From NCBI GenBank assembly GCA_002105175.1, contig MCGE01000005.1:1550001-1614000 (forward strand): a DNA stretch of 64,000 nucleotides, in the 5' to 3' direction. Of this stretch, positions 1 through 10,500 are shown in pieces. Position 1 is the stretch's first letter, and the number at the start of each line of letters is the position of its first letter. The notes beneath the pieces are model-generated. The model worked only from the letters and a program-made list of their open reading frames with translations, made no database searches and was not told the DNA's origin. The stretch comes from Absidia repens. Its lineage: Eukaryota > Mucoromycota > Mucoromycetes > Mucorales > Cunninghamellaceae. Both the position numbers and the translations under genes were made by a program.

Positions 1-72
1 ATATTCATATAACGAATGTGATACATTATTTTTATTCCTGCTAGTTTAATGATTTTTACTTTTTGGATACAG

Positions 73-1370
73 CGACCAATACCTGGAATTGGCCCACTGT
101 TTACTATACTGGCGGTGTTCGTCCATCTCGATTTGGTCACACATCGAGTTTACTGTAAGTAATACAAAATCAAGTGACATCCAGTTGATTTAGGCTCTTT
201 TTTTTCAGGATGGGACAACTTTTTATTCTAGGTGGTAAAACCGCAATTTGGAATACATCAGACCTTAGTTGGATTGTGGACGTAGCGGATTTTCGAAGTG
301 TATTAGGTAAATACAACATTCACATGAAAATTGTCGGAAAGAGTATTAAGTGATTTATTTGGATAAACACACGTACACACACGCTATTCTAGTTTTTGAC
401 ACTATCATCAAGGCATCTATCAGTATGGCCACAATTAATGATATTCCGCAAGGACGGATCCGGTTTTCGGCAACAAATGGTAAGCTTTGAGGGAACAAAA
501 AGAGGGAGGAAAGAGAAACAACAGCAACAACAACGGTTAACATTTTTATTGATAGCACCTGATGGACGATCGATAGTTATATTCGGTGGAAAAACAATAG
601 AGAAACACTCCTTTGTACCAACAAATGACGTCTTTATACTTGATACATGTGCGCTCTCTTGGTCCACTCCCAATATTCAAGGTACTCCACCATCCCCTCG
701 TGCTGGTCATGAAGCAATCACCATAGGAAATTATATGATCATTATTGGAGGTAAGAATATATAAATATTCAGAGTATTGGATAATTAATAATGACAACAA
801 ATTTTGTTCTTCTTTTATATAATAGGCATAACTAACGTTGACAACAATCACACACTCACGTATGCGAATGACGTAGCGATTTTGGATATGACAACATGGA
901 CGTGGGTGAAATCTATACCACCAGGAGCAGCATCAGCACAGCAACCTATCAACCCCGGCTGCCGATTCGATATGCGTGTTTCTCAAGATGACAATGATGA
1001 TGGAAGTAACAGCAATGGTAATGGTGGAACAGACAATGATGGTCTACCTTACGACTCGACTGTAGTGTCCAACCCAAATACGAACGACAATATACCACTG
1101 AAAGAAGGTCTTGGGATTGGCTTTGGCATCTTTGGGTTGCTTTTATGTGGGGGTCTCTTCCTTTACATTAGGCGTTTGCGACGTGCCTCCAAGACCTTTA
1201 GTCCGCGATGGCTCCCTACCATTTTTCAGCGCTCCTCATCTACTCGATCTCGGCCATCCACTTCTTCCTCTTTACCCTCCAACAATTCGGATATGAAGGA
1301 CTGCTCTGACCAAAAGAAGAACGGTGTGCCTCTGTCTGTCATCACTGAACACCCTTCATTAGATAATTAG
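73..1370 (+). CDS. Kelch-repeat transmembrane protein, 3' part (5' end outside window)
   Basis: Coding exons read as 73-154, 209-306, 393-479, 556-750 and 826-1370, each with GT-AG borders and compatible phases; earlier exons lie before the window. The translated part holds kelch-type blades: repeated hydrophobic strands followed by a double glycine (LFILGG, IVIFGG, YMIIIGG) and spaced aromatic residues such as NTWNW and TTWTWV. After the propeller comes an acidic, Asn/Gly-rich linker, one membrane helix (GLGIGFGIFGLLLCGGLFLYI region) and a basic Ser-rich tail of about 65 residues. This suggests a cell-surface or endomembrane beta-propeller with a single C-terminal anchor. The ligand cannot be inferred. 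Kelch/galactose-oxidase-like membrane proteins of this layout are common in Mucoromycota (family knowledge). Family certain, function unknown. Confidence 0.8.
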
Positions 1371-2329
1371 TATTAATTTTTAGTAATAGTTTATGTTTTT
1401 ATTTTCCGTCTTTCTCACTTTACATATCCACCCCCATATATGTATTTTTACATTCGCACTCGCAGTATATATATTATACACATTTTGACATCTTCGCTTC
1501 ATCCCTATTGTCATTACATCTTTGTATTTATTATTCAGTATCACAAATAAAAACAGATTCATTTATTCTTCATTTTCATCAATGAAAAAGGGTTTATTTG
1601 ACGTATTTATATCAACCCACATTCATTTGCAAAAGCGGTTAAAGTAAAGAGTCGGGACAAAATATATGCCAATAATATCATATACACTTTTTTATTTGAA
1701 AAAAAAAAAAACTCGTGATGCATTAACTTGGGTGTTAGGTGTCTGGATCTCAGAAAATAAGAGGATTTGATATTCAGATATTCTACCCCGTATTTGGACA
1801 GGAATCTCTTCCTATCACTTAAAAATGCTGTATGATACATATAAAATATTGAAGATATTCATTGACGACATATACAGTGAAGATTTTTTTATTGTAGATT
1901 AAACATAGCGAAAGTTAAATTAAGAGGGTAAATAAGTCTATAGTGGGTGACATGCTATTCTACGGTACTGCTTTGTACGTACAGTGGAGGGTTAAGCTAT
2001 TCTACGGTGCGTATATGGTAATTCATTTTAAAGAGCAGGGAAGACAGGGGACGACAATACTGGTACAGCGCATCACGAGAAGAGAAACACGATGCTAACG
2101 ACGATGAATGGTGTTGCATGCTTGAACAACAGATGGTGTTTCGCTCTATATCGTCGCTTGTGAGCGGTGTAGGCTGCTGTATATAAAAATAAATAAATTA
2201 GAGCCAACTTGCTGTTAATTTCTGTCACGAGAAGAGATTCCATATTAATGGATGAGGTTTCTGTCATGATATCTGGTGTTGAGTGTTGTAAAAAGAAGAC
2301 AAACAATAAAGAAGTAAGAAAAGGGGAGG

Positions 2330-2553
2330 GATAAACAACGAGGCCATTTTCAAATCCCACCCACGTGAAATATTTTTATTTTCTCTCCCGCCGCTTTTTT
2401 ATTTTTTCGGCTCTCTTTCTTTTTGATTTTTTTTTTCTCTTTCATTTTTTTCTTCATCATTCAGCCTGTACTGGATTATTTTGGACCCAGAATTGTATCA
2501 GGATTAGTTTAGAAGAGTTTGCAGCTCAGGGATTACAAGATGCATGGGGAAAC
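2330..2553 (+). repeat. Dispersed repeat copy R1, upstream part, interrupted by Ty3 element 1
   Basis: Shares with six other places in the window the block CACGTG (2362-2367), a T-rich stretch, and the string GATTACAAGATGCATGGGGA ending at the insertion point. The copy continues after the retrotransposon at 7941. The family looks like a solo LTR or other non-coding element; no ORF is present. Confidence 0.6.
2549..2553. repeat. Target-site duplication, left copy (GAAAC)
   Basis: GAAAC at 2549-2553 directly precedes the left LTR and recurs at 7941-7945 directly after the right LTR. Five bases is a normal duplication size for Ty3/gypsy integration. Removing the element rejoins a sequence matching uninterrupted repeat copies elsewhere in the window (for example near 38,690). 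Confidence 0.85.
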
Positions 2554-2836
2554 TGATATAGAGTGAAGATTTGTTGTGTAAAAAGAACCTAATTTATTAA
2601 AAGTGGGTATTTAGCACCCACATCATATTTACATAAAAGAGAAATGAAGGGCGAATAAAATAACACTTACCGACTATGGCCGGTTCAATAAAGTATGTTA
2701 AAAAGTAGAGTGGTTTGAGATAAAAAAATAAGAGGAAGAAGAGAAAGAATGGAAGGTGTAAAAAATATAAACTAAAAAGGGGTAAAAAAAACTAAACCCG
2801 AAATGTCAAAATCATAAATAAAGCTAAATCACATCA
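2554..2836 (-). repeat. 3' LTR of element 1
   Basis: 283 bp, identical by eye to 7658-7940. On the minus strand it begins TGATGTGATT and ends CTCTATATCA. A purine-rich tract (AAGTTGGGGAGAC on the minus strand, about 2837-2849) abuts it and is the likely plus-strand priming site. Confidence 0.92.
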
Positions 2837-2847
2837 GTCTCCCCAAC

Positions 2848-5112
2848 TTAATCAGAAGTTATCTGGTTAACCTCTTCATCGGGTTGTCGATATAACTTCA
2901 AGTTTTTGGCGTTGACCTTATGTTTGAATTTTGTTCCATCTTCTTCCATCAACTCGTACGAGTTATGAAATCCTTTGATGATACGATAGATGATTGGGAA
3001 GTATTTGGGATCAAGTTTACTTTGTCCCCTACGCTTGGAATTGACCATTATAACTTTGTCGCCAGTCTTGAATAGAGGTTTTCCTTTTGCTTGCTTCGAT
3101 TTTGCTTCTAATTCCACAGCATTGGTTTCGAGTGTTTTCCTTAAGCCCCACAATCTGACCAATCTTTCATAGCCAATGACCTTGCCAATCTTAAACAGAA
3201 CGTCCTCCATAGGGAAAACAGGGCTTTGTCCATATAATGCTTCGAATGGGGAAATTTTCAATCTAGAATGACATTTGATACGATAAGCATATAACGCAGC
3301 AGGTAATAGTAGGTCCCAATTTTCTTGTTGTTCTTGAGCGATTTTTTTGAGACTTCCAATGATGACACCATTAATTCTTTCGACCATTCCATTACATTCA
3401 GGATAATAGATAGAGGTGAGTTTGTGATTTGTTTTTATGATTTCCAAAAATTGCTTGACAGTATGATTTAAAAAATGTACCCCATTATCCGACAAGAGAT
3501 GAGTGGGAGGGCCGAAATTACAAAACAATTCAGAATACATGAATCTAGCAGCAGTAATGGCATCGTTATCCTTAGTAGCGAGGGCAATTGGCCATCTGGA
3601 AAAGTTTTCCACCGCCAGGACGATGAATTTACTTCCTCTTGACGTGACAGGAAAGGGTCCAATAAAATCAATGCTGAATTGTTCGAAGAGTCTTGTACCA
3701 ACCACATGGTGAGAGTAATGTGCTTCAATGCCACTTGAGAACATTTGGCAGTCGTGACATGATTGTAGAAAATGCTTGAGATCCTTATAGGCAGAAGGCC
3801 ACCAATAATGAAGGTATAAAATTGACCAAGAAGATTGCGATCCGAAGTGACCATGTCCATCGTGTATCATTTTTATGATACTTTGTCGTTCCGGAATGAA
3901 AGGGACAACCACTGACCGTTCGCCGACACGTTTGTTTAATTTTCCATTGTGAATAAAGTAAAATCGAGCTTGTTGTTTAACTTTGGAATTGAAGCGTTGA
4001 GACCAGGGATGTTGTAAGAATTTGAAGATCAAGGCAAGTTCAGATTCGTAAAAAGCATCCATTAATAAAAGACCATGATACAGAAATTCGATGTCGTCTT
4101 GTCCATTTGATATGGGTTCATGCGTTGGAGGAAATCTTGACAGTGTGTCGGCTACCACATTCTGTTTACCAGGGAGATGTTTTACAATGAATGAGTATTC
4201 CAGGCAACAAAGGGTCCATCTTTGTAAACGTTGTGAGGCATCTTGCTTGACAAACAGATAGGTCACAGCTGAATTATCTGTGAAAAGGAAAAATTCCTTA
4301 TCCAAGAGAAACTTGCGAAATTGCTTGAAAGCGTAGACAACGGCTAACAATTCTTTTTCCACGGTGGGATACTTGATTTCAGCAGCTTGCAATTTTCTTG
4401 ATATAAAAGCGATCGGCACATATTCATTTTCATCTTTGTGACATAGGGCGGCACCTATACCGATGTCAGAAGCGTCCGTGAACAGATAAAAGGGCTTGTT
4501 TGGATCAGGGTAAACCAGTAAACATTTCTGAGACAACAACGATTTCGCTTGTTGGAAACACTTTTCCATCTGTTCAGTCCAGGTAAAGTATGCGTCTTTT
4601 TTGAGAAGAAGAGTCAAAGGAGCCGTTTGATCCGCAAACGATTGTACATGTCGACGGTAAAATCCAATAATGCCTAAGAAGGCTCTGACATCCCTTTGGC
4701 ACAATGGTCTGGGGAATGTCTGAATAACTTCCACCCTTTTAGGATCAGGATAATACCCAAATTCGTTGGCAATAAACCCCACAAAGAAGACCGACCGATC
4801 AAAGAACGAGCATTTATTGGCATTAAGAACCATATTGGCGTTTTTGATACACGCAAAGAATTCTTCCAGGTCAAGGAGATGTTTGTTTGGAGAAGGGGAG
4901 TGTACAATGATATCGTCGATATAGGCCACCACAGACTTGTTTAATAATTCATTTAAAGCAAGGTAGATAGCTCTACAGAAGGTAGAGGGACCATTTTGTA
5001 TACCAAAAGGCATTACCACATAAGAATAGTTCCCAAAAGGAGTAGCGATGGTGAGTTTATTTATGGAAGAATCTTGTACCTTGATTTGATGGAATCCCTT
5101 AAGAAGATCCAT
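2848..5112 (-). CDS. pol: Element 1 pol, downstream ORF: RT (C-terminal part), RNase H, integrase
   Basis: 754 codons in the -1 frame relative to the upstream ORF. It opens within reverse transcriptase just before the LLKGFHQIKV block. The RT catalytic motif YIDD is at 4912-4923. RNase H follows (FTDASDIGIGAAL). Integrase shows an HHCC zinc domain (HGHFG ... CHDCQ) and a DDE core: the Asp in FSIDFIG, the Asp in SDNG and the Glu in MVERING. The C-terminal part resembles a GPY/F-like module, and no chromodomain is evident. The ORF does not begin at a natural start; the ATG at 5112 is simply a Met inside RT. In the intact family this would be one polyprotein with the upstream ORF. Confidence 0.88.
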   Translation of the reverse strand: MDLLKGFHQIKVQDSSINKLTIATPFGNYSYVVMPFGIQNGPSTFCRAIYLALNELLNKSVVAYIDDIIVHSPSPNKHLLDLEEFFACIKNANMVLNANKCSFFDRSVFFVGFIANEFGYYPDPKRVEVIQTFPRPLCQRDVRAFLGIIGFYRRHVQSFADQTAPLTLLLKKDAYFTWTEQMEKCFQQAKSLLSQKCLLVYPDPNKPFYLFTDASDIGIGAALCHKDENEYVPIAFISRKLQAAEIKYPTVEKELLAVVYAFKQFRKFLLDKEFFLFTDNSAVTYLFVKQDASQRLQRWTLCCLEYSFIVKHLPGKQNVVADTLSRFPPTHEPISNGQDDIEFLYHGLLLMDAFYESELALIFKFLQHPWSQRFNSKVKQQARFYFIHNGKLNKRVGERSVVVPFIPERQSIIKMIHDGHGHFGSQSSWSILYLHYWWPSAYKDLKHFLQSCHDCQMFSSGIEAHYSHHVVGTRLFEQFSIDFIGPFPVTSRGSKFIVLAVENFSRWPIALATKDNDAITAARFMYSELFCNFGPPTHLLSDNGVHFLNHTVKQFLEIIKTNHKLTSIYYPECNGMVERINGVIIGSLKKIAQEQQENWDLLLPAALYAYRIKCHSRLKISPFEALYGQSPVFPMEDVLFKIGKVIGYERLVRLWGLRKTLETNAVELEAKSKQAKGKPLFKTGDKVIMVNSKRRGQSKLDPKYFPIIYRIIKGFHNSYELMEEDGTKFKHKVNAKNLKLYRQPDEEVNQITSD

Positions 5113-7388
5113 GGAAGAGAATAAAGTTGATCCCCCAATTGTTCCAATAATTCAATCATAATGGGCAACGGCCATGTATCTCTGACCGTAACTTTGTTCA
5201 AATCCATAAAATTTGTGACCAAACGTTTATCACCAGTTTTCTTCTGGATAAGCCGACAAGGGAATGACCATCCCGAAGCTTTGGAATTAGAAGGAAGATA
5301 AGTAGTAGGAATAATGATACCATTATCAACCATGGCAGTGAGTTCTTGTTTCAAAAATTCCTTTTCCTTGAAAGAGAGATTTCCATAAGGTCTATGGTAG
5401 ATAGGGAGAGCATCCCCGGTTTCGACATGTAGAGTGGTAACATCCGTTTGTCTGAGATGTTGATAATCAGTTCCAAAACAATCAACATTTCTTTGAATAC
5501 AGCCAGTGACTTCATCTACCATATTCAAATCTTGAATGACCCTGTTGGATTGTATACGACTAACAAGGTTACCAAGGCGAGGATCCACATCATCATTTTC
5601 TGAAGTATTTGAATCAGCGAGACCAGCAAATGCCACAAGATAGGCAGGGGATTGATCCTGTTCGGTAGGTGATGAGATAATGGATTCAGACGAAACTTGA
5701 GAAGAGGTATCGCTGTCACTATCTTCAATAGATTCAGGGCTAGATTGGGGAGGGAAATTTCCAGTGAGCCTGGTGTGGCGATAGGAAACCTTCAATGGCG
5801 ATTTATTTCCTTTAGTATCCATGACAGTCCAAGAGTGTGTTTTCCAATCAGTGTCTATACCCAGAGCATGGAATGCCAACCTTCCAACCAAGAAGTCATA
5901 ATCATCCACATCCAGACAGACGGCTTCAACCGAAACATCCTTGGATTTACCAACAGAGATGAGTAAATTCTTTAATAGACCGAGAGGAGTCACAGTTTTC
6001 CCACTAGCCATCATTAATAGAGTATCCGTAGCATCAAGTTCATGGATTCCGAGATACAAAGCAAGGTTTTTGCTTATAATACATTGGGTAGCACCACCAT
6101 CCAAAATCATAGGGCAGTGACATCCTGCAACCATACCTTGTGTGTGAGGTGCAGAATTTCCTTCAGGCAGAGCAAATTCAACTGATTGAGAGTCAGGTAC
6201 TAGTTTCAGGGCTGTTCCTTTCTTGACATGATGCTTGGTGAGACCATTTTTCAATGTTGTTCTTATGCTTGGACTAAGATCAGCTAATTGAGAGAGTGAG
6301 ACTGAGAAGACAGGTTCATTGAGGAGTTGAATGGCATCCAAAGGATTATCAGTGAGAGGGGTAACATCAGAAGAAGAATTGATTTTAACCTTCAACCGTT
6401 TGTTTGGAGTAGCTGTTTGTAGATCTGCTTCCTTCGCCTTCCTGGTAATGGCCATGGCATCCGTAACCTTCAGGACTTCGGGTAAACATAGTTTTGAATC
6501 AACAGCAGGCGTGGTTTTTTTATGTTGTTCACAATCATAAAACCTATGGTCACCTTCACAGTATTTACAAGGCCTCTTGCATTTGCTAGGACCATGACCT
6601 TTTTCATTACAATTTGTACAAGGATAGTGGGAGCGTGGGATAGACTGTGTACTTTGAGCCTTTGAAGATGACGCCGAATCTGAATTCGCATCCACAATAT
6701 TTTTCGACATGAGGACCACCGTCAGCTTCTTCACTGATTCAACTAATTCCTCCACGTTGGTACTGTTAGGAAGGATGGTAGGTTGACTGATGATTCCAGG
6801 CTTGGTTACCAGCTTGGATGAGATAGAGTCTTGAGAGGATTTAGAGGAACTTGAATGATCAGAATCTAATGACGAGTCCGATTCGTCTTCAGAGCCAGAG
6901 AGGTCATTTACATCCCGGAAACCCTGGATGAAGCTTGCAACAGTGACATAACCTTGCATCCTCAAAGCACAGCGAAGAGATTTGGATTTCAGGCCCTTGA
7001 TGATGTTTTTGATTACAAGCAATTCAAAGGAAGGAATGGGTTCACCAGAATCATTGGCAATAGCTTTATAAGAGGTCCACAATTTGTCTACACGATGGAT
7101 GAATTTACGATTGCTTTCTCCACGTTTTTGCTTGATGGAAGTGAGCTTTGAGTAGTAAGTAAAGACGTTTTCCTTTTTCATGTATCTATCCTTGAAGTCC
7201 TTGACAAAAGATTTCCATGAGGTGTGTGATGATCGGATAGCCCAAGATTGGGCCGAGCCAGTCAGAGACATGACGGCCCTGGTTAGCTTTTCATCTTCAG
7301 GCCATTCGTTAAATGAAGCAATCCTTTCAAAGACGGTGAGCCATTCACCGTAACGCTTGTCTAGAAGTTTCGGGGCTTTCATTGACAT
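5061..7388 (-). CDS. gag-pol: Element 1 gag-protease-RT (N-terminal part) ORF
   Basis: The open frame extends upstream to 7655, but that stretch is leader: its first codon (TTG) overlaps the primer-binding site and it encodes a low-complexity Asn/Lys/Gln run. The first credible start is the ATG at 7386-7388, giving about 775 residues. Order: retrotransposon gag matrix/capsid (WLTVFERIASFNEW onward); an acidic Ser-rich stretch; a zinc knuckle C-x2-C-x4-H-x4-C near 6600-6635 followed by a second knuckle with C-x2-C-x3-H-x4-C spacing; an aspartic protease whose active-site triplet reads Asp-Gly-Gly (6093-6101) instead of the usual Asp-Ser/Thr-Gly; then the first RT blocks. It runs out of frame near 5113-5121 and stops at 5061. 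Confidence 0.85.
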   Translation of the reverse strand: MSMKAPKLLDKRYGEWLTVFERIASFNEWPEDEKLTRAVMSLTGSAQSWAIRSSHTSWKSFVKDFKDRYMKKENVFTYYSKLTSIKQKRGESNRKFIHRVDKLWTSYKAIANDSGEPIPSFELLVIKNIIKGLKSKSLRCALRMQGYVTVASFIQGFRDVNDLSGSEDESDSSLDSDHSSSSKSSQDSISSKLVTKPGIISQPTILPNSTNVEELVESVKKLTVVLMSKNIVDANSDSASSSKAQSTQSIPRSHYPCTNCNEKGHGPSKCKRPCKYCEGDHRFYDCEQHKKTTPAVDSKLCLPEVLKVTDAMAITRKAKEADLQTATPNKRLKVKINSSSDVTPLTDNPLDAIQLLNEPVFSVSLSQLADLSPSIRTTLKNGLTKHHVKKGTALKLVPDSQSVEFALPEGNSAPHTQGMVAGCHCPMILDGGATQCIISKNLALYLGIHELDATDTLLMMASGKTVTPLGLLKNLLISVGKSKDVSVEAVCLDVDDYDFLVGRLAFHALGIDTDWKTHSWTVMDTKGNKSPLKVSYRHTRLTGNFPPQSSPESIEDSDSDTSSQVSSESIISSPTEQDQSPAYLVAFAGLADSNTSENDDVDPRLGNLVSRIQSNRVIQDLNMVDEVTGCIQRNVDCFGTDYQHLRQTDVTTLHVETGDALPIYHRPYGNLSFKEKEFLKQELTAMVDNGIIIPTTYLPSNSKASGWSFPCRLIQKKTGDKRLVTNFMDLNKVTVRDTWPLPIMIELLEQLGDQLYSLPWIFLRDSIKSRYKILP

Positions 7389-7636
7389 TTTGGTTTGTTT
7401 AGTTGGTTGTTGATTCGATTGATTTGGTTGATTTAGTTGATTTGGTTGATTTGTTTGGTTGTTTTTGTTGATTTTGTTGCTTTTGTTGTTTTTGTTGTTT
7501 TTGTTGATTTTGTTGGATTTGGTAATTTTGAAGTGTTTGAATAGACAAAGTGTTTCAAAAATATAAATATTTTGAGGAAAGGTTTCGAAGGTGAGATTCG
7601 TTACTATTGTTGAGAAAGACGAGTATACGATAATCT
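7389..7636 (-). other. Leader between primer site and gag, with simple repeats
   Basis: About 250 bp between the primer site and the gag ATG. The gag-proximal half is an imperfect tandem of TTGATT/TTGGTT/TTTGTTG units (plus-strand view, 7390-7520). It is open in frame with gag but unlikely to be translated. Confidence 0.5.
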
Positions 7637-7654
7637 CCCCTGTAGTGAGCACCA
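7637..7654 (-). other. Primer-binding site of element 1
   Basis: On the minus strand TGGTGCTCACTACAGGGG starts three bases after the 5' LTR end. TGG at the start matches the CCA end of a tRNA primer. I cannot assign the tRNA. The first 13 bases recur at 53695 and 54614. Confidence 0.65.
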
Positions 7655-7657
7655 ATT

Positions 7658-7940
7658 TGATATAGAGTGAAGATTTGTTGTGTAAAAAGAACCTAATTTA
7701 TTAAAAGTGGGTATTTAGCACCCACATCATATTTACATAAAAGAGAAATGAAGGGCGAATAAAATAACACTTACCGACTATGGCCGGTTCAATAAAGTAT
7801 GTTAAAAAGTAGAGTGGTTTGAGATAAAAAAATAAGAGGAAGAAGAGAAAGAATGGAAGGTGTAAAAAATATAAACTAAAAAGGGGTAAAAAAAACTAAA
7901 CCCGAAATGTCAAAATCATAAATAAAGCTAAATCACATCA
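7658..7940 (-). repeat. 5' LTR of element 1
   Basis: 283 bp, identical by eye to the copy at 2554-2836. Bounded on the right by the GAAAC duplication at 7941-7945. It should contain the promoter of the element, transcribing leftward. Confidence 0.92.
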
Positions 7941-8300
7941 GAAACCCTTTCATTTTGGAGCTAGGATTTGAAGGCACCAATGGTTGGCTTTTTGAGAATC
8001 TTCATTAGCTTAGTTTAGTGTTAGCTTGTCCATAGTTTGTATCTATATCTGAATATAATAAATACTTCACTTTTTACTTCTTCCAATGAAAATATGTATC
8101 ATTAGTCTGTCTCGTGTCAATTATCATAGATCCTATTTCTATTACCATGATCCCTTTTCGATCAGTGTTGATCGTTGTTATACCTCAATAACAGATATCC
8201 CTTTACTTTTTCTCTTGTCTAGTATAAATTATCAGCTCCCGTACTACAATTGTCCTTTTAGATTAGTATTGACCCTTCTCCAGATCTCACAATAGTCATA
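7941..8300 (+). repeat. Dispersed repeat copy R1, downstream part
   Basis: Continues R1 after element 1: CCCTTTCATTTTGGAGCTAGG, then a TTAGTTTAGTGTTAG block and an AATAAA-type polyadenylation signal (AATATAATAAAT near 8055), followed by TTCCAATGAAAATATG, all with counterparts in copies R2, R4, R5 and R7. The right edge is not defined. Confidence 0.55.
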
Positions 8301-8993
8301 CTCATACGAATTCCATTAGATTCTTTGAATGTTGTTGGCCTTCGCCGTTTATGTTTATTTGTCAATAAAAACATCCTCCTTTTTTTTAACTGGCAACTTC
8401 TACTATCAGATCCATCAGATATTGAGCAAATTCCCTATTTTTGTACACATACCGGCTTTTTTCTTTTTTTTTGTATCAAGACCCACATTTCACAAAAACT
8501 AGTTCACAGGCTAATTTAGAAAGTTCCTATGACGTGAGGGGGGGGGTTTAGAAGCATTTTTTTTTTGCGGGGGGGGAGGTCGCCTGTGATAGTGAGTTCC
8601 CTTTTTTCAACTATGATAAAATAAACATATATACAATAAACAAAAAACAAAAACAACAATTGCAAACGAAGGCAAAATCAGATGAGTGGTAGATATAAAA
8701 TGGTTTTTATTAAAAATAACAATAATAATAATAGTAGTGCAAGTGGATATCATGATAATTTCTATAAAATGTTTCAAATGATTCTGAGGGGTTTTATATG
8801 CGGCCGTTCCTTATGAGCTACACGACATGCTGAGTAATGTAGATTGCGTCTTGAAGAGACATCCATTCAGAATGTGATAGTGTGACTAATACTAATAATA
8901 ATAGAAAAGGGCAAAAAAAAAAAAAAAAAAAAGGCAAGCTAAAAAATAAGCGAGGGGGATGGGGGGCGGGAGACAGAGAAAGAGAGAAGCAGA
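8300..8993. other. Intergenic, 3' flank of the SLC35 gene
   Basis: No gene seen. Contains G-runs (8541-8548, 8571-8576) and A-runs (near 8914-8932). Otherwise AT-rich 3' flank. Confidence 0.5.
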
Positions 8994-10500
8994 TCAATTA
9001 ATACCATAGAGACAAGTAGCATATATGACAAGTGACGCACCAACCAAAAATGTGGAGGAGATAGAGACATGGAAAAGCCAAATGCTGATTACACTTGAAA
9101 TGATAATACTGATACATGTACAAAATCCTTTCAAAATATTATCGGCATATTTCACCACCAGGGCCACGATCAATCCACCCAATGCCTGAATCACAATGAC
9201 GCACCAAGTCCACTTGTTGTAATTCGCAAAAAATCCATACATCATCACCTGTTTTCCGTCTTGCAGTCCTACCATGAATATCAGCCCGAGAATTGCAGAG
9301 AAAAAGGACATGTGTAAATTGCGCAGCCAGAGTTGTTGTTGTTGTTGGTATTGGCTACTGATGGTAGAGTTGGTGACATTGGCCGTCGCCGGCACTGCCG
9401 TCGCTGCTGTCATGCTTGATTCATCCACATCGTCTAATTTCTTCTTCAAGTCGTAGTCGTGATGGCTAGTTGTTGGTTGATGTATAGGTAAGAGATGCGC
9501 CGCTGACGAGGAGGGGGAGTGTGATGACGGTGAGTATGATGGTGCTGATTTCAAAAGTTTTTCAAAATAGACACCCGCCAGACCAGATAACGTACATGCC
9601 ATCAATACTGCCATAAAGCCTTGATAATCGCTACTATTTCCCAACTGCTGCTGTTGTTGTTGTTGCTGGTTCTGTTTAGGAATGGCTAGTGTGTCCCGAT
9701 CAAAGTCCTCAAAAGGTATTGTTGATGATGGTGCTATGGTGGTTGTTGATGTTGAAGATGAAAATAGAGATGCTCTAATATCAGACCAAGTCACATCCAC
9801 GGGAATCATAGCCAACGCAATACCGATAGTAAGTAATCCCAAGGCTGTCCATTGTTTTCGTGATAATGATCGATGCAGCATGGTAACACTAAAGAAGGCT
9901 GTGGTTAAGATCTTGAGTTGGTAAGTCACCTGAAAAGTCGCTGCGTCGAGATGGGTAGCCGCCACATATTGAAGATTGTTCTACATATATATAGATATAT
10001 AGATGGTAAATATGCGTAGGATGGTCAAAGTAATAATGCATGCTTTTTGTCATTGCTTCATGCTTACCTGAATCAAATAAAGAATAGCCGGGATACCCAA
10101 TTTCAAAGCTTGAGGCCAATTGTGTAACATGTCTCGGCGTAAAAACAAAACCAAGCTATTGAAGGTAGCAGCAGCACCAAGCCGAGTGGAAGGGGGAGCG
10201 ATGAGTTGAGATAAGACAGCAAGGCATAACAGTGTTTTCAGCCCTTCGCTCATGACCACAGCTGTTGAAGCAAGATAAAGCTGGTCCTTGTTGACAGAGG
10301 CTCTTGAATACCGCATTATCAAGATGAGCGCACTATTTTGAATGACCAACACCAGTAACGATATCCATTTCACCGAGCGAGCATCAAGGAATCCTAGTCA
10401 CCCCTCCCCCCAAAAAAGCATCATCCATTGAACAGACAATTAGAATACTGACAGAGTGATTTTTTACAAAAAAAACCGGGATCGTATTTTCCTTACCCAT
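8994..10500 (-). CDS. SLC35A-type nucleotide-sugar transporter (UDP-galactose/CMP-sialic acid transporter family)
   Basis: Model: exon 1 10497-10500 (ATGG only), exon 2 10068-10393, exon 3 8994-9980; 1317 nt, 438 residues, in frame throughout. The N-terminus carries the family block KWISLLVLVIQNSALILIMR followed by YSR. A later block reads NLQYVAATHLDAATFQVTYQ, and LKGFCTCISIIISSVIS matches the family C-terminal helix. About ten hydrophobic segments are expected. Such proteins exchange nucleotide sugars for the corresponding nucleotide across Golgi or ER membranes; the exact substrate cannot be read from sequence. A long loop (plus strand about 9350-9720) holds poly-Gln, Thr/Ser and Asp-rich insertions. 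The tiny first exon is my inference: it is the simplest way to give an in-frame ATG upstream of FLDARSVKW. Confidence 0.85.

Larger units (their letters stand above)
1371..2553. other. Intergenic region entering the 5' part of a dispersed repeat
   Basis: No convincing gene. The first 200 bases are an AT-rich 3' flank of the kelch gene. From about 1,900 there are short direct motifs of the type CTATTCTACGGT, also seen near 38,250-38,310, and from about 2,340 the conserved block of the dispersed repeat begins (CCCACGTGAAAT at 2360-2371). Confidence 0.5.
2554..7940 (-). mobile_element. Ty3/gypsy LTR retrotransposon, element 1 (full length, 5387 bp)
   Basis: Two 283-bp direct LTRs (2554-2836, 7658-7940) that I read as identical, ending TG...CA and flanked by GAAAC duplications. 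Read on the minus strand, the order is 5' LTR, primer-binding site, gag with zinc knuckles, protease, reverse transcriptase, RNase H, integrase, polypurine-like tract, 3' LTR. PR before RT-RH-IN is the Ty3/gypsy order. Identical LTRs imply recent insertion. The coding region is split into two ORFs by a frameshift inside the RT domain, so this copy is probably not autonomous unless the shift is a sequencing artefact. Confidence 0.93.

Noticed and set aside
5061..5125. Programmed frameshift in element 1 RT
   Set aside because: No X XXY YYZ heptamer at the break and the break is inside the polymerase domain; a two-base duplication fits better.
7389..7655. Upstream extension of element 1 gag to a TTG at 7655
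   Set aside because: It overlaps the primer-binding site and consists of simple Asn/Lys/Gln repeats; the first ATG with gag-like sequence after it is at 7388.
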